The notes under the pieces were generated by a model. It did no database searches, had not been told where the DNA came from, and saw only the letters and a list, made by a program, of their open reading frames with translations. Position numbers and translations under genes: made by a program. From the NCBI GenBank assembly GCA_963663605.2, contig CAXXVF010000001.1:310001-374000 (forward strand): a stretch of 64,000 bases of DNA, in the 5' to 3' direction. Shown one piece after another: positions 1 through 8,517 of the stretch; position 1 is the first letter of the stretch; each line of letters begins with the position of its first letter. The DNA comes from Sporobacter sp963663605. GTDB lineage: Bacteria; Bacillota; Clostridia; Oscillospirales; Oscillospiraceae.

Positions 1-30
1 TGACGCCCGAACCTTCAGGAGGGGGAGATT

Positions 31-1416
31 ATGCCGATTATAGGAGCGTTTGTCCTGCCGCATCCGCCGATCATTCTGCCGGAAGTCGGCCGCGGCGAAG
101 AAAAACACCTTCAAAAGACGACGGAGGCGTTCAACAAAGCGGCCCGGATGATCCGGGGCCTTGCCCCCGAAACGATTGTTCTCACGTCGCCGCACAGCGT
201 GATGTATTCCGATTATTTGCATATCTCGCCCGGCGCGGCGGCTTCGGGCGATATGCGCCGGTTCAACGCGCCGGGCGTTGTCGTCCGGACGGAGTATGAC
301 CATGAATTTGTCGCCGAACTGGAAGACAGGGCGCAGAAGGTCGGCGTACCGGCCGGGACAATGGGCGAGCGGGACAAATCACTCGATCACGGGACGCTTA
401 TCCCGCTGAAGTTTGTAAACGACAGTTACGCCGGTTACAGGCTGGTCCGCACCGGGCTTTCAGGAATATCGATGGCCGAACATTACCGGTTCGGCATGTG
501 CATCCGCGACGTTTCGGACGCGCTCGGCCGCAGGGTGGTGCTGATCGCCAGCGGCGACCTGTCACACAAGCTGAAGGCCGACGGGCCATACGGATATGCC
601 GAGGAAGGCGTGCGGTTTGACCGGGAGATCACAAAGGCGATGGCCGAAGGCGATTTTGTGAGGTTTTTGACCTTTTCGCCGGCGTTCGCCGAAAAGGCGG
701 CGGAGTGCGGCCTGCGCTCCTGCGTGATAATGGCCGGCGCGCTTGACGGCAAAGCCGTCCGACCGGAGCTTTTATCCTATGAAGGGCCGTTCGGCGTGGG
801 CTACGGCATCGCGTCGTTCATCCCGAAAGGAGACGATCCGGAAAGACGGTTTCTGGAAGCGTATCTGAAGCTGGAAAGCGAAAAACTCAGGACGCTCAAG
901 GAAGGCGAGGACGCGTATGTCCGGCTCGCCAGATACTCCGTCGAGCATTTTGTTAAAAAGGGACGGCGGGCTAAGCTGCCGGACGATCTGCCGGAGGAAA
1001 TGCGCAAGCGCCGGGCGGGCGTATTTGTCTCACTTAAAAAAGACGGGAATTTACGCGGGTGTATCGGTACGATCGCGCCCGTTACGAACAGTGTTGCCGA
1101 AGAGGTCCTGAGAAACGGCGTCAGCGCCTGCTCAGAGGACCCCCGGTTTGCCCCGGTGCGTACGGACGAACTGGATACGCTCGTTTACAGCGTTGACGTG
1201 CTGTCTGAGGCAGAGCCGATCGAATCGGAGAATGAGCTGGACGTCAAGCGCTACGGCGTCATCGTTACGTCAGGGAGGAAACGCGGATTGCTCCTGCCGA
1301 ACCTCGAGGGCGTCGACACCGTCTCGCAGCAGGTCATGATTGCCAGGCAGAAAGCCGGGATCCGTGCAGGGGAGCCGGTTGAGCTCGAGCGCTTTGAAGT
1401 GGTGCGCCACACATGA
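31..1416 (+). CDS. AmmeMemoRadiSam system protein A (MEMO-like + AMMECR1 fusion)
   Basis: The protein has 461 residues and two domains. Residues about 1-270 resemble the class III extradiol dioxygenase/MEMO fold, with candidate metal-site histidines in HPPII, SPHS and DHGTLIP. Residues about 285-461 form an AMMECR1 domain (GVFVSLKKDGNLRGCIGT, then DPRFAPV). The fusion is known as AmmeMemoRadiSam protein A; its substrate and reaction are unknown. The ATG follows a strong AGGAGG site. The last four bases (ATGA) overlap the next gene, a radical SAM enzyme, so the two are probably translated together. A UGA at bases 1-3 may end an upstream gene outside the window. Confidence 0.9.
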   Translation: MPIIGAFVLPHPPIILPEVGRGEEKHLQKTTEAFNKAARMIRGLAPETIVLTSPHSVMYSDYLHISPGAAASGDMRRFNAPGVVVRTEYDHEFVAELEDRAQKVGVPAGTMGERDKSLDHGTLIPLKFVNDSYAGYRLVRTGLSGISMAEHYRFGMCIRDVSDALGRRVVLIASGDLSHKLKADGPYGYAEEGVRFDREITKAMAEGDFVRFLTFSPAFAEKAAECGLRSCVIMAGALDGKAVRPELLSYEGPFGVGYGIASFIPKGDDPERRFLEAYLKLESEKLRTLKEGEDAYVRLARYSVEHFVKKGRRAKLPDDLPEEMRKRRAGVFVSLKKDGNLRGCIGTIAPVTNSVAEEVLRNGVSACSEDPRFAPVRTDELDTLVYSVDVLSEAEPIESENELDVKRYGVIVTSGRKRGLLLPNLEGVDTVSQQVMIARQKAGIRAGEPVELERFEVVRHT

Positions 1417-2240
1417 GGGCGGTTTGCGGAATATGCCCGCACCACTGCGCCTTGGAAGAAGGCCAAACCGGCATTTGCCGGGCGCGGGTGAATACCGGCG
1501 GCGCCGTCACGTGCCTCAATTATGGGGAAATCACAGCCCTTGCGCTCGACCCCATCGAGAAAAAGCCGCTTTTCCGGTTTAATCCGGGCGGCTTGATCCT
1601 GTCTGTGGGGAGTTACGGCTGTAATTTTAAATGCCCTTTCTGCCAGAACTGCGATATTTCGATGGCTGACGATAGGACGGCTCAAACATTACATTACGTT
1701 CCGCAGCAGCTCGCCGACAAAGCGCTGGAGCTGTGCGCTTCGGGAAATATCGGGCTGGCGTACACCTACAACGAACCGCTGGTCGGCTATGAGTTTGTAC
1801 GAGACTGCGCGCAGCGCATCCATGAACATGGCCTTAAAAACGTCGTCGTAACAAACGGCTATGTCTGTGATGAGCCTTTAACTGCAATCCTTCCGCTAAC
1901 TGATGCGATGAATATCGATTTGAAAGGCTTTACAGACACGTTTTATAAAAAGCTCGGCGGAGATCTGGAAACTGTCAAGCGCACCATAAAAACCGCGGCT
2001 GAAAGCTGCCATGTCGAGGTGACGACGCTCGTCATCCCCGGTGAAAACGACAGGGATGGAGAGATTGCCGCGCTGTCGGAATGGCTGGCCGGCGTATCAC
2101 CTGAGATACCGCTTCATCTGACACGCTTTTTCCCGCGATACCGGTATTCGGATAAAGACCCGACGCCGGCCGTGACGATCCGCCGGCTGCGCGATATCGC
2201 GCGGCGGAACCTGAAATATGTCTACACCGGCAACATGTAG
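1413..2240 (+). CDS. AmmeMemoRadiSam system radical SAM enzyme
   Basis: This 275-residue radical SAM protein has the cluster motif GCNFKCPFC (C70, C74, C77) and an N-terminal cysteine set (CGICPHHC, then C22). Both belong to the AmmeMemoRadiSam/PflA-like family. It would bind a 4Fe-4S cluster and cleave S-adenosylmethionine; the target is unknown. It overlaps the MEMO-AMMECR1 gene by ATGA, and this pairing defines the family. The C-terminal LTRFFPRYRY segment is also typical. A hairpin terminator follows. The family call is firm, but nothing here indicates the substrate. Confidence 0.9.
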   Translation: MRAVCGICPHHCALEEGQTGICRARVNTGGAVTCLNYGEITALALDPIEKKPLFRFNPGGLILSVGSYGCNFKCPFCQNCDISMADDRTAQTLHYVPQQLADKALELCASGNIGLAYTYNEPLVGYEFVRDCAQRIHEHGLKNVVVTNGYVCDEPLTAILPLTDAMNIDLKGFTDTFYKKLGGDLETVKRTIKTAAESCHVEVTTLVIPGENDRDGEIAALSEWLAGVSPEIPLHLTRFFPRYRYSDKDPTPAVTIRRLRDIARRNLKYVYTGNM

Positions 2241-2265
2241 CATAAAACGCACAGTTAACAAACGC

Positions 2266-2305
2266 AAAAGGGGCTATAGCATTTTCGTTTTGCTACAGTC
2301 CCTTT
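2266..2305. terminator. Bidirectional hairpin terminator
   Basis: An A-rich left arm (AAAAGGGGCTATAGCA) pairs with TGCTACAGTCCCTTT, with T-rich sequence on the far side. It lies between the convergent radical SAM gene and the HD-GYP regulator and could stop transcription from both. Confidence 0.8.
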
Positions 2306-2329
2306 GATTTTTACAGTCAGTATGTGAGA

Positions 2330-3385
2330 TTATAGCGGAATGTGAACGATCTTTTCCTCGTCTTCCAGCGCGTATCCGTCTTCAAAGAGACTGATGCAGG
2401 CGTCTACGACTTCTTTATTATACAGACGTCCCGCCTGTTCGCTGATCTCCATGAGCGCCGTTTCCAAACCAAGCGCCGGACGGTATGGCCGGTGAGAGAC
2501 CATTGCCTCGACCACGTCCGCCACGATCAGGATCTTGGCTTCGCTGCATATTTCAGCATCTTTGAGACCAAGCGGATAACCGCTGCCGTCGGCGCGTTCA
2601 TGGTGCTGGTAGACGGCGTCGCAGACTGTTTTGGGCAGGTTTGCTTTGCAGATCATCTCATACCCCTTCTGCGCGTGGCTTTTTATCATTTCCAGCTCCA
2701 GCAGGGACAGTTTTCCCGGTTTTGACAAGATCTCCGCCGGTATAGAGATTTTGCCGATATCATGGATATACCCGATTGTTCTTACGAGATCGGCCGTTTC
2801 CCGGCTTAAGTTCATTTTTTCCGCAATCGCCGCCGACAGGTTCCCGACGCGCCGCTGATGACCGGCGGTATACGGGTCGCGGGATTCGACGACGGATGTC
2901 AGAAGATATATGATGCCCTGCATGACCTGCTCTAAAGAACTGGTCCGTTTTTCGACCAGCGCTTCAAGCTGCTTTTGATAATACTTTTTTTCCTCTTCGA
3001 GCAGGGCTTTTTCATCAAACAGTTTTTTAACGTTTATGGCGTTTTTAACGGCTTTTAAAAGGGCTTCTTTTCTTATCGGCTTGGTCAGATAATCGTTGGC
3101 GCCGTTCTGTACGGCCTGTATAGCCGTATCGACGGACGGCTCGCCGGTCATGATGATGACCTGAAGAGCATTTGTATTCTCCCGGATGTGTGACAACAGC
3201 TCCATGCCGGATATTCTTGGCAGTATGATATCTGTCAGGATCACATCGTAATCACTTTTCTCGAGCAAGCTTTTGGCATTCGGCACATCACCGGCGTGCT
3301 CGGCATCATGGCCGTCTTTTACCAGCAACTCACACAATGTCTCCCGGATGCTCTTCTCATCGTCGACAACAAGAATTCTGCCCAT
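2330..3385 (-). CDS. Response regulator with HD-GYP output domain
   Basis: The protein has 351 residues. A receiver domain (residues about 1-120) carries the acidic pair DD8-9, phosphoacceptor D52 in LTDIILPR and a conserved lysine in LTKPIRK. A short coiled linker follows, then an HD-GYP domain (about 165-340) with GYIHDIG and HHERADGSGYP. HD-GYP domains usually hydrolyse cyclic di-GMP, so phosphorylation is expected to control second-messenger turnover. It starts 24 bases after the sensor kinase stop and is almost certainly its partner. The signal sensed is not visible. Confidence 0.92.
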   Translation of the reverse strand: MGRILVVDDEKSIRETLCELLVKDGHDAEHAGDVPNAKSLLEKSDYDVILTDIILPRISGMELLSHIRENTNALQVIIMTGEPSVDTAIQAVQNGANDYLTKPIRKEALLKAVKNAINVKKLFDEKALLEEEKKYYQKQLEALVEKRTSSLEQVMQGIIYLLTSVVESRDPYTAGHQRRVGNLSAAIAEKMNLSRETADLVRTIGYIHDIGKISIPAEILSKPGKLSLLELEMIKSHAQKGYEMICKANLPKTVCDAVYQHHERADGSGYPLGLKDAEICSEAKILIVADVVEAMVSHRPYRPALGLETALMEISEQAGRLYNKEVVDACISLFEDGYALEDEEKIVHIPL

Positions 3386-3409
3386 TATATCTTCCTTTCA
3401 AAAATCGAC

Positions 3410-5485
3410 TTATATCGTCCAGCCGTTATCGACCGGCAGTTCAAGAATGAACTTTGCATACCGGCCGGCGGCTGACTCAAAAGTGATCCTTCCATGGTGT
3501 TCGCTGACGATACCGTAACTGATCGACAGCCCCAACCCCGTTCCGATTTCTTTTGGTTTCGTTGAAAAGAACGGTTCAAAGATCCGTTCCCTGAGTTCCT
3601 CAGGTATACCGTTGCCGTAATCTGTGACCGTCAGGCGCAGCCATGGGGTGTTTTCGATGCTGCACGCAACGCAGTTGACGAGAATCACTTTATTATCACT
3701 GTAATCCGGGTATTTTTCATTCAGGGCGTCGCGGGCGTTTGTCAGGAGATTCATAAGTACCTGCTGGATCTGCTGGCTGCGGCATTTGATATCCGGCAGC
3801 CCGTCGTCCAGCTTGATATCCAGACGGATGTTGTCTTTTTTTATTATGGTGTTGACAAGGGACAGCGTGTTCCCGACTATATCGTATATGCTGGCGTTGC
3901 TGTGGGAGCTTTTTTCGTATCGGGAAAAGTGCAGAAGGTTTTTGACGATAACGGATATACGGTCCGTTTCATGAATGATTTCAAGCGCGTGTTTCTTGCT
4001 GGACGAGTCTTTTTCAGAGACATCGGCTATAAGCTGGGCATAATTCATGATACCGGTCAGCGGATTGTTGATCTCATGCGCTACGCCGCCCGCAAGGGTG
4101 CCGATGGCCTTGAGCTTCTGCTGCTGGCGCAGCTGTGCATCTATTTCCTGCTCTTTTTTCTGAAGGCGCTTCTTTTCTGTGATATCGCGTGCGAAAACAA
4201 GCTCGCCCTCAACGCCGTTGAATGTGATCGGTATGACCGAGATATCTACATTGATGTTGGATTTATCGAGTCTTATATAAACTGTTTCAATCCGTCTGGG
4301 CATCATGGACTGTTTATGTATATCCCCGAGACGCTGCTTGTCGCTTTCCCAGCAATCCGGATGAAGAACAGCGTTTCCGGGTAAACCGAGCAATTCCCCT
4401 TCGCTTTTCGCGCCCAGCAGGTCCAGACAGGCGTTGTTGACGAATGCGAATTTTGAATCGACCATGACAAATATCGCTTCCGGCGCGTATTCGATAAGCA
4501 TCCGGAACCGTTTTTCGCTTTCCCGCAAGGCCTTTTCCGCCGCCTTTCGGACAGAGATATCGTGGACGATCAGAAACAGGCGGATGCGGCCGGCATATTC
4601 GACAGGGCTTAAGTATATTTCTATTTCCACCAATTCGCCTGAAGCACGTTTATGCCGGTGGATAAAATGATTTTTCTTGTTTTCAATCGCAAGATGCAGG
4701 TTCGTTTTGATCTCTTCCGGCGGCAGCGTACTGATTTGGGTTACGTCCATTGACTTCAGCTTTGTTTGCGACCAGCCGTAATGCGCAGCTGCGGCCGGAT
4801 TTGCTTCAACGATACGCCCGTCTTCGGGTTCGAGGATGAGCATGACGGTGTGGTTGTTGTTGAACAGGTTTTCGTATCGCTTTTCCGCTGCCGCGACGCG
4901 TTCGGCAGCTTCATTATACTCCCTTTGATGGATGAGCAGCAGCGCGATCAGCACGACGCCCAAAGGATATACCAGCATAATGGGTACAGTCAGAGGTGGG
5001 AGCAACTGGATATATATGTGCTGAGGAAACACAATAAGGCAAAGCATCATCATCAGATGAACGACGACACCGAACGCGTACAATTTAAGCCAGCGGAGCT
5101 TCGCCGCTTTGTTGTAGAAGAAACGGCGCGCCAGCAGCCCGATTACCAATGGGATAAATATGATCAGGATGCCCGCAAAAACACCCATGCCGCCGAGATA
5201 AATCCGGTAAACGATCATTATACCCGCAGATATCGCGGCGGGCACGAACCCGAACGTCAACGCCGTTACGCTGATAAGGATCGACCGCGTATCGATCATC
5301 AGGCCGGGCGGCACCTCATAATGGAAAGTCATGATCAGCATTCCGATCAGCCCGATCAACAGGCCGTTAATAACAGAAGCGTTTTTTTTCAGACGATGCA
5401 GAAAAAGAATGCTGAAATCGTAAACGATACTGAGTGTAAGCAGCAGCGCGGCGTTGTTAATGATCTTCATTAAGCTGTCGTCCAT
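3410..5485 (-). CDS. Sensor histidine kinase, 5TM-LYT sensor with two PAS domains
   Basis: This membrane kinase has 691 residues. The first 190 hold about five to six hydrophobic helices of the 5TMR_LYT type. PAS domains follow at about 205-325 and 335-445. The HisKA helix carries the phosphoacceptor in GGVAHEINNP (near H470), and the C-terminal ATPase domain has N, G1 (DYGNGIP) and G2 (GTGLGLS) boxes. A longer frame begins with TTG at 5503, but ATG at 5485 lies just after AGGAGG and is preferred. A promoter is at 5565-5593. The downstream HD-GYP regulator is the likely phosphotransfer partner. Confidence 0.9.
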   Translation of the reverse strand: MDDSLMKIINNAALLLTLSIVYDFSILFLHRLKKNASVINGLLIGLIGMLIMTFHYEVPPGLMIDTRSILISVTALTFGFVPAAISAGIMIVYRIYLGGMGVFAGILIIFIPLVIGLLARRFFYNKAAKLRWLKLYAFGVVVHLMMMLCLIVFPQHIYIQLLPPLTVPIMLVYPLGVVLIALLLIHQREYNEAAERVAAAEKRYENLFNNNHTVMLILEPEDGRIVEANPAAAAHYGWSQTKLKSMDVTQISTLPPEEIKTNLHLAIENKKNHFIHRHKRASGELVEIEIYLSPVEYAGRIRLFLIVHDISVRKAAEKALRESEKRFRMLIEYAPEAIFVMVDSKFAFVNNACLDLLGAKSEGELLGLPGNAVLHPDCWESDKQRLGDIHKQSMMPRRIETVYIRLDKSNINVDISVIPITFNGVEGELVFARDITEKKRLQKKEQEIDAQLRQQQKLKAIGTLAGGVAHEINNPLTGIMNYAQLIADVSEKDSSSKKHALEIIHETDRISVIVKNLLHFSRYEKSSHSNASIYDIVGNTLSLVNTIIKKDNIRLDIKLDDGLPDIKCRSQQIQQVLMNLLTNARDALNEKYPDYSDNKVILVNCVACSIENTPWLRLTVTDYGNGIPEELRERIFEPFFSTKPKEIGTGLGLSISYGIVSEHHGRITFESAAGRYAKFILELPVDNGWTI

Positions 5486-5564
5486 GGCCCCTCCTGCATT
5501 CAAAATGATTGAATTTTCAAGGAATACAGCAGTTGGTGGATCAAAAAATGCACATCTACTATAT

Positions 5565-5593
5565 ATAGTAATATATTATGGTAACCATTTCAA
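5565..5593 (-). promoter_or_regulatory. Sigma-A promoter for the kinase/HD-GYP operon
   Basis: On the minus strand, TTGAAA and TACTAT are separated by 17 bases, about 80 bases before the kinase ATG. The spacing is ideal and both hexamers are near consensus. Confidence 0.6.
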
Positions 5594-5642
5594 CTAATTT
5601 TTGTGTTTTTTTACAAAAATAATAATATCATCTAATTGACAT

Positions 5643-5680
5643 AAAAACAGCTGCCGGACTTATGTCCGGCAGCTGTTTTT
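5643..5680. terminator. Hairpin terminator downstream of tlp
   Basis: Perfect arms (CAGCTGCCGGAC / GTCCGGCAGCTG) with a four-base loop are flanked by an A run and a T run. It lies just after the minus-strand tlp gene, and the symmetry allows either direction. Confidence 0.85.
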
Positions 5681-5695
5681 GCGGATACGTTCCGG

Positions 5696-5929
5696 TCAGT
5701 GCGGATGCTGCTCCCTAAAAGCCGCCTCTTCTTTTATTTCGCTGCGGAAAGCATTAAGAGCTTCCTGCCTGCGTTCGTTTTTTGCTTCAAGCTCCGCTTT
5801 GGTCTTGTCGTTATCCGTCGCGCGGATCATTTCTCTGGACTTACGGATGTTGCGAACCGTTCCGTCAATGCTGTTTTGCAGGTGTTCTACGTTGTCGGCT
5901 CTGTTGTCCGGATTTTTTTTCAAGTGCAT
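5696..5929 (-). CDS. tlp: Small acid-soluble spore protein Tlp
   Basis: The 77-residue charged protein matches the Tlp family: an N-terminal NPDNRADNVEHLQ block, a helical middle, then KNERRQEALNAFRSEIKEEA. Tlp is a minor small acid-soluble spore protein made in the forespore. ATG 5929 is preferred over the longer frame starting at 5986 because AAAGGAGTGA sits directly upstream and the Tlp match begins there. No sigma-A promoter is clear; GAATG and CAATAATA elements upstream could suit a forespore sigma factor, but this is weak. The gene is good evidence that the organism sporulates. Confidence 0.85.
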   Translation of the reverse strand: MHLKKNPDNRADNVEHLQNSIDGTVRNIRKSREMIRATDNDKTKAELEAKNERRQEALNAFRSEIKEEAAFREQHPH

Positions 5930-6001
5930 TTCACTCCTTTGTGCGCGCATCTGCGTCATTATTATTGGTCCGGCCCGCCGTTTCATTCGTTAATCGGGAA
6001 T

Positions 6002-6038
6002 AAAAAAGAAGCCGCAGTTAACTACGGCTTCTTTTTTA
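6002..6038. terminator. Hairpin terminator after the rubredoxin gene
   Basis: AAAAAAGAAGCCG and CGGCTTCTTTTTT arms surround a short AGTTAACTA centre. On the minus strand it follows the rubredoxin stop by about 20 bases. Confidence 0.85.
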
Positions 6039-6059
6039 CAATAAGGTTAAAAATCCAGG

Positions 6060-6221
6060 CTATTCTTCCAGTTCGAAGTCCGATTTAGCGGCGCCGCAGA
6101 CGGGACACACCCACTCATCCGGGATGTCTTCAAAAGCAGTGCCGGGAGCGATACCGCCGTCCGGGTCGCCGACGGCCGGGTCATACACATAACCGCAAAC
6201 GGTACAAACATATTTCTTCAT
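6060..6221 (-). CDS. Rubredoxin
   Basis: This 53-residue protein has both rubredoxin knuckles, CTVCGYVYD near the N-terminus and CPVCGAAKSDF near the C-terminus. Four cysteines bind one iron atom for one-electron transfer in the cytoplasm. Length and the DEWVCPVC motif are standard. The ATG follows AAGGAGGCTGCCATT. It lies 49 bases after the SufB-like gene on the same strand and ends at a strong terminator, so it may be co-transcribed with the Fe-S assembly pair. Rubredoxins commonly serve anaerobic oxidative-stress reductases; no partner is seen here. Confidence 0.97.
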   Translation of the reverse strand: MKKYVCTVCGYVYDPAVGDPDGGIAPGTAFEDIPDEWVCPVCGAAKSDFELEE

Positions 6222-6270
6222 AATGGCAGCCTCCTTAAAAATTATAATCTGTTTATTTAAGCCATAAGGT

Positions 6271-7188
6271 TTACGCTAAAAATCCTTTCAGGATCGTCTC
6301 CTCCGCCTCCTGTTCCGTCAGGCCGAGGCACATCAGCTTTATCAGCTGCTCCGAGGCGATTTTTCCAATGGCTGCCTCGTGGATCAGGTTTGCGTCGGAA
6401 TGCAGGGCCGTAATCTCCGGTATGGAGGAGACCTGCGCGCTGTCCATGATAATCGAGTCGCACTGTATATGTCCGCGGCATTTGTCATATCCCCGCAGAC
6501 TAAGGTGGAACACCTGTTTTGACGTACCTTGCGCCACCGAGCGGGAGATGACCTGGGCTGAGGCGTCCTCCTCCATCAGCTCGACGGTGATGTTCGACTC
6601 GGCAAATTGCTCCAGATGGGTCAGAAGCCGTTCGGTAACGATGAGCTTTGCATTGCGGTGCAGCTTGACGAGCGTATCGCGTTTGGTGGTGTCGATGCCC
6701 TTAATCTGCGTCATTTCCAGCTCTGCGACGCCGCCCTCTTCGACCTCGATGATGGTCGTCGGATTCAAAATGCGTTCGCTCCGGCCGTCGCCCTCGCCAT
6801 AATGCTTTTCGATATATTTCATCCGGGCCCCACGGCGTATAAAGAACTCATGGACGCCGTCGTGTTCGGCTTTTTTACCGCTCGTGTTGTGGATGCCGCA
6901 TCCGGCAACGATCACAACGTCCGAGTTTTCTCCGACCTCGAACGTATTATAGACGAGATCGTCCATGCTCTCGGAAACGATGACCGGTATATGGACGCTT
7001 TCGTTTTTTGTGTTGGGCTTGATGATGACATCGATGCCGGGCTTGTCTTCTTTTGTAATGATATCGATATTTGCGGTCGTATTGCGCTCGACGCCCGCGC
7101 CGTTTTTGCGGATGTTATAAGCGCCCTGCGGAATATTATGCAGGTCGGCGACCTCTTTCAGGAGTTTTTTATCTGTTGCGTTCAGCAT
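6271..7188 (-). CDS. SufB/SufD-family Fe-S scaffold protein (SmsB-like)
   Basis: At about 305 residues this is far shorter than classical SufB (about 470) but retains the beta-helix SufBD core (HDGVHEFFIRRGARMKYIEKH, cut here at the core HEFFIRRGA, and ALHSDANLIHEAAIGKI). The short form matches the partner in the SUF-like minimal system. With the ATPase it should assemble Fe-S clusters. ATG 7188 is preferred over TTG 7191 because GGAGGAG lies about ten bases upstream. The start overlaps the end of the ATPase gene by 20 bases, indicating coupled translation. SufS and SufU are not adjacent. Confidence 0.85.
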   Translation of the reverse strand: MLNATDKKLLKEVADLHNIPQGAYNIRKNGAGVERNTTANIDIITKEDKPGIDVIIKPNTKNESVHIPVIVSESMDDLVYNTFEVGENSDVVIVAGCGIHNTSGKKAEHDGVHEFFIRRGARMKYIEKHYGEGDGRSERILNPTTIIEVEEGGVAELEMTQIKGIDTTKRDTLVKLHRNAKLIVTERLLTHLEQFAESNITVELMEEDASAQVISRSVAQGTSKQVFHLSLRGYDKCRGHIQCDSIIMDSAQVSSIPEITALHSDANLIHEAAIGKIASEQLIKLMCLGLTEQEAEETILKGFLA

Positions 7189-7924
7189 CAATCAACTCCT
7201 CCTTAACGCAGCCTATCCTGCATCGGCAGGTGTCATTGGAAACCAGAATATCGCCGAGGAATTTCTCCTGAGTGGTGATCTCTTTAATGACGCCGTCCGA
7301 AACGAGGATGACCTCGTCGGCCAGACGCAGGATGCGCTCCTGATGCGATATTATGATAATGATCGAGTTCGTTTTTTCGTTGAGCGCACGGAACGTTTCC
7401 GTCAGCCGCTGGAAACTCCACAGATCAATGCCCGCCTCCGGCTCGTCGAACAGCGCGACTTTCAGGTCCCGTGCCAGTATGCTCGCGATTTCGATGCGTT
7501 TGAGCTCGCCGCCGGAAAAACTGGCGTTGATTTCACGGTTAATATAGTCCTGCGCGCACAGCCCGACTTCATAAAGCAGGGAGCAGTAATCCACTTTGCT
7601 GTCCGCGCCGGCCGCCAGCTTTAAGAACTCGCCGACTTTAAGCCCCTTGAAACGGGGCGGCTGCTGGAACGCGTAGCCGATACCGAGCCGGGCGCGTTCA
7701 GTGATCGAAAGCTCCGTGATATCCTTGCCGTCTAATATGATTTGACCGTCGTTTGCTTTATAAATACCCATAACGGTTTTGGCAAGCGAGGATTTCCCGC
7801 CGCCGTTCGGACCCGTCATGACATAGATCTTTTTTTCTTCAAGCGTCAGATCAATGTTGCGGAGTATGTCGACTTGTCCGTTTTCAGCCTGCGCCGTAAC
7901 GTTGACGCCTACAAGCTGCAGCAT
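7169..7924 (-). CDS. SufC-family ABC ATPase (SmsC-like)
   Basis: This 251-residue ATPase has Walker A GPNGGGKSS, signature SGGELKRIEIAS and Walker B ALFDEPEAGID, with the SufC-type acidic region after Walker B. SufC powers Fe-S cluster assembly on SufB-like scaffolds. It is the first gene of a likely SufC-SufB-rubredoxin unit and overlaps the scaffold gene. A GGGGG-type ribosome site precedes its ATG. The upstream region to 8168 is AT-rich and divergent with the thioredoxin operon. A transport role is unlikely because no permease is present. Confidence 0.88.
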   Translation of the reverse strand: MLQLVGVNVTAQAENGQVDILRNIDLTLEEKKIYVMTGPNGGGKSSLAKTVMGIYKANDGQIILDGKDITELSITERARLGIGYAFQQPPRFKGLKVGEFLKLAAGADSKVDYCSLLYEVGLCAQDYINREINASFSGGELKRIEIASILARDLKVALFDEPEAGIDLWSFQRLTETFRALNEKTNSIIIIISHQERILRLADEVILVSDGVIKEITTQEKFLGDILVSNDTCRCRIGCVKEELIDAERNR

Positions 7925-8101
7925 GTTTTACCCCCAATCTTATCTAAAGACACGATTCGCCCGCTGTCGAAACAGGCGGAAAGCACCGCTGAATTTATAT
8001 AATTTAAGATATACTGTCTAACTAATATAGCACATTTAGTTTTTTAATTGAAGTTTTTTTTATTATAATCCTAAAAAATAAGTTAACTGTGACGATATCA
8101 C

Positions 8102-8130
8102 TTTAAAGAGAACGAACAAACGGTTATAAT
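8102..8130 (+). promoter_or_regulatory. Probable promoter of the thioredoxin operon
   Basis: A perfect TATAAT lies at 8125-8130. The hexamer 17 bases upstream (TTTAAA) is weak. It is the best promoter candidate before the trxA ribosome site. Confidence 0.45.
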
Positions 8131-8168
8131 AGGGATATGTCAGCTAAGAATAAAACGGAGGTTATTTT

Positions 8169-8504
8169 ATGTCGCTTATAGAAATCACAACCGATAATTT
8201 TGCATCCGTGGTGGAAAGCGCCGAACAGCCGGTGCTTGTAAAATTTACGGCGCCCTGGTGCGGCTACTGCCGGCGCCTGAAGCCCGTCATCGAGGCCTTG
8301 GCAGACGGTTACACGCCGGAAGAGATGCTCGTCGGCGAAATCAATGTCGACAACGCGGAGACGCTTGAGGACCGCTTTGAGGTCATGGTCATACCGACGC
8401 TGATCCTGTTCCAAAACGGCAAGGCCGGTAAATCGCTCGTCAATCCGGGGTCGAGAACTGAAATCGACAGCTGGCTGTCCGAGCAGGGCGTAAAAAAGGC
8501 ATAG
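8169..8504 (+). CDS. trxA: Thioredoxin (WCGYC active site)
   Basis: The protein has 111 residues and a thioredoxin fold with the variant active site APWCGYCRRLKP instead of WCGPC, plus the cis-proline motif VIPTLILF. It should reduce protein disulfides in the cytoplasm. AACGGAGG precedes the ATG. The thioredoxin reductase gene starts 13 bases downstream, so the two form a complete NADPH-driven couple. The CGYC dipeptide should shift the redox potential relative to CGPC; this is inference. Confidence 0.92.
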   Translation: MSLIEITTDNFASVVESAEQPVLVKFTAPWCGYCRRLKPVIEALADGYTPEEMLVGEINVDNAETLEDRFEVMVIPTLILFQNGKAGKSLVNPGSRTEIDSWLSEQGVKKA

Positions 8505-8517
8505 GGCGGGGCTTAAG

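Noticed and set aside
5699..6088. Plus-strand ORFs opposite tlp
   Set aside because: Tlp on the minus strand has a family match and a ribosome site; the opposite frames have neither.
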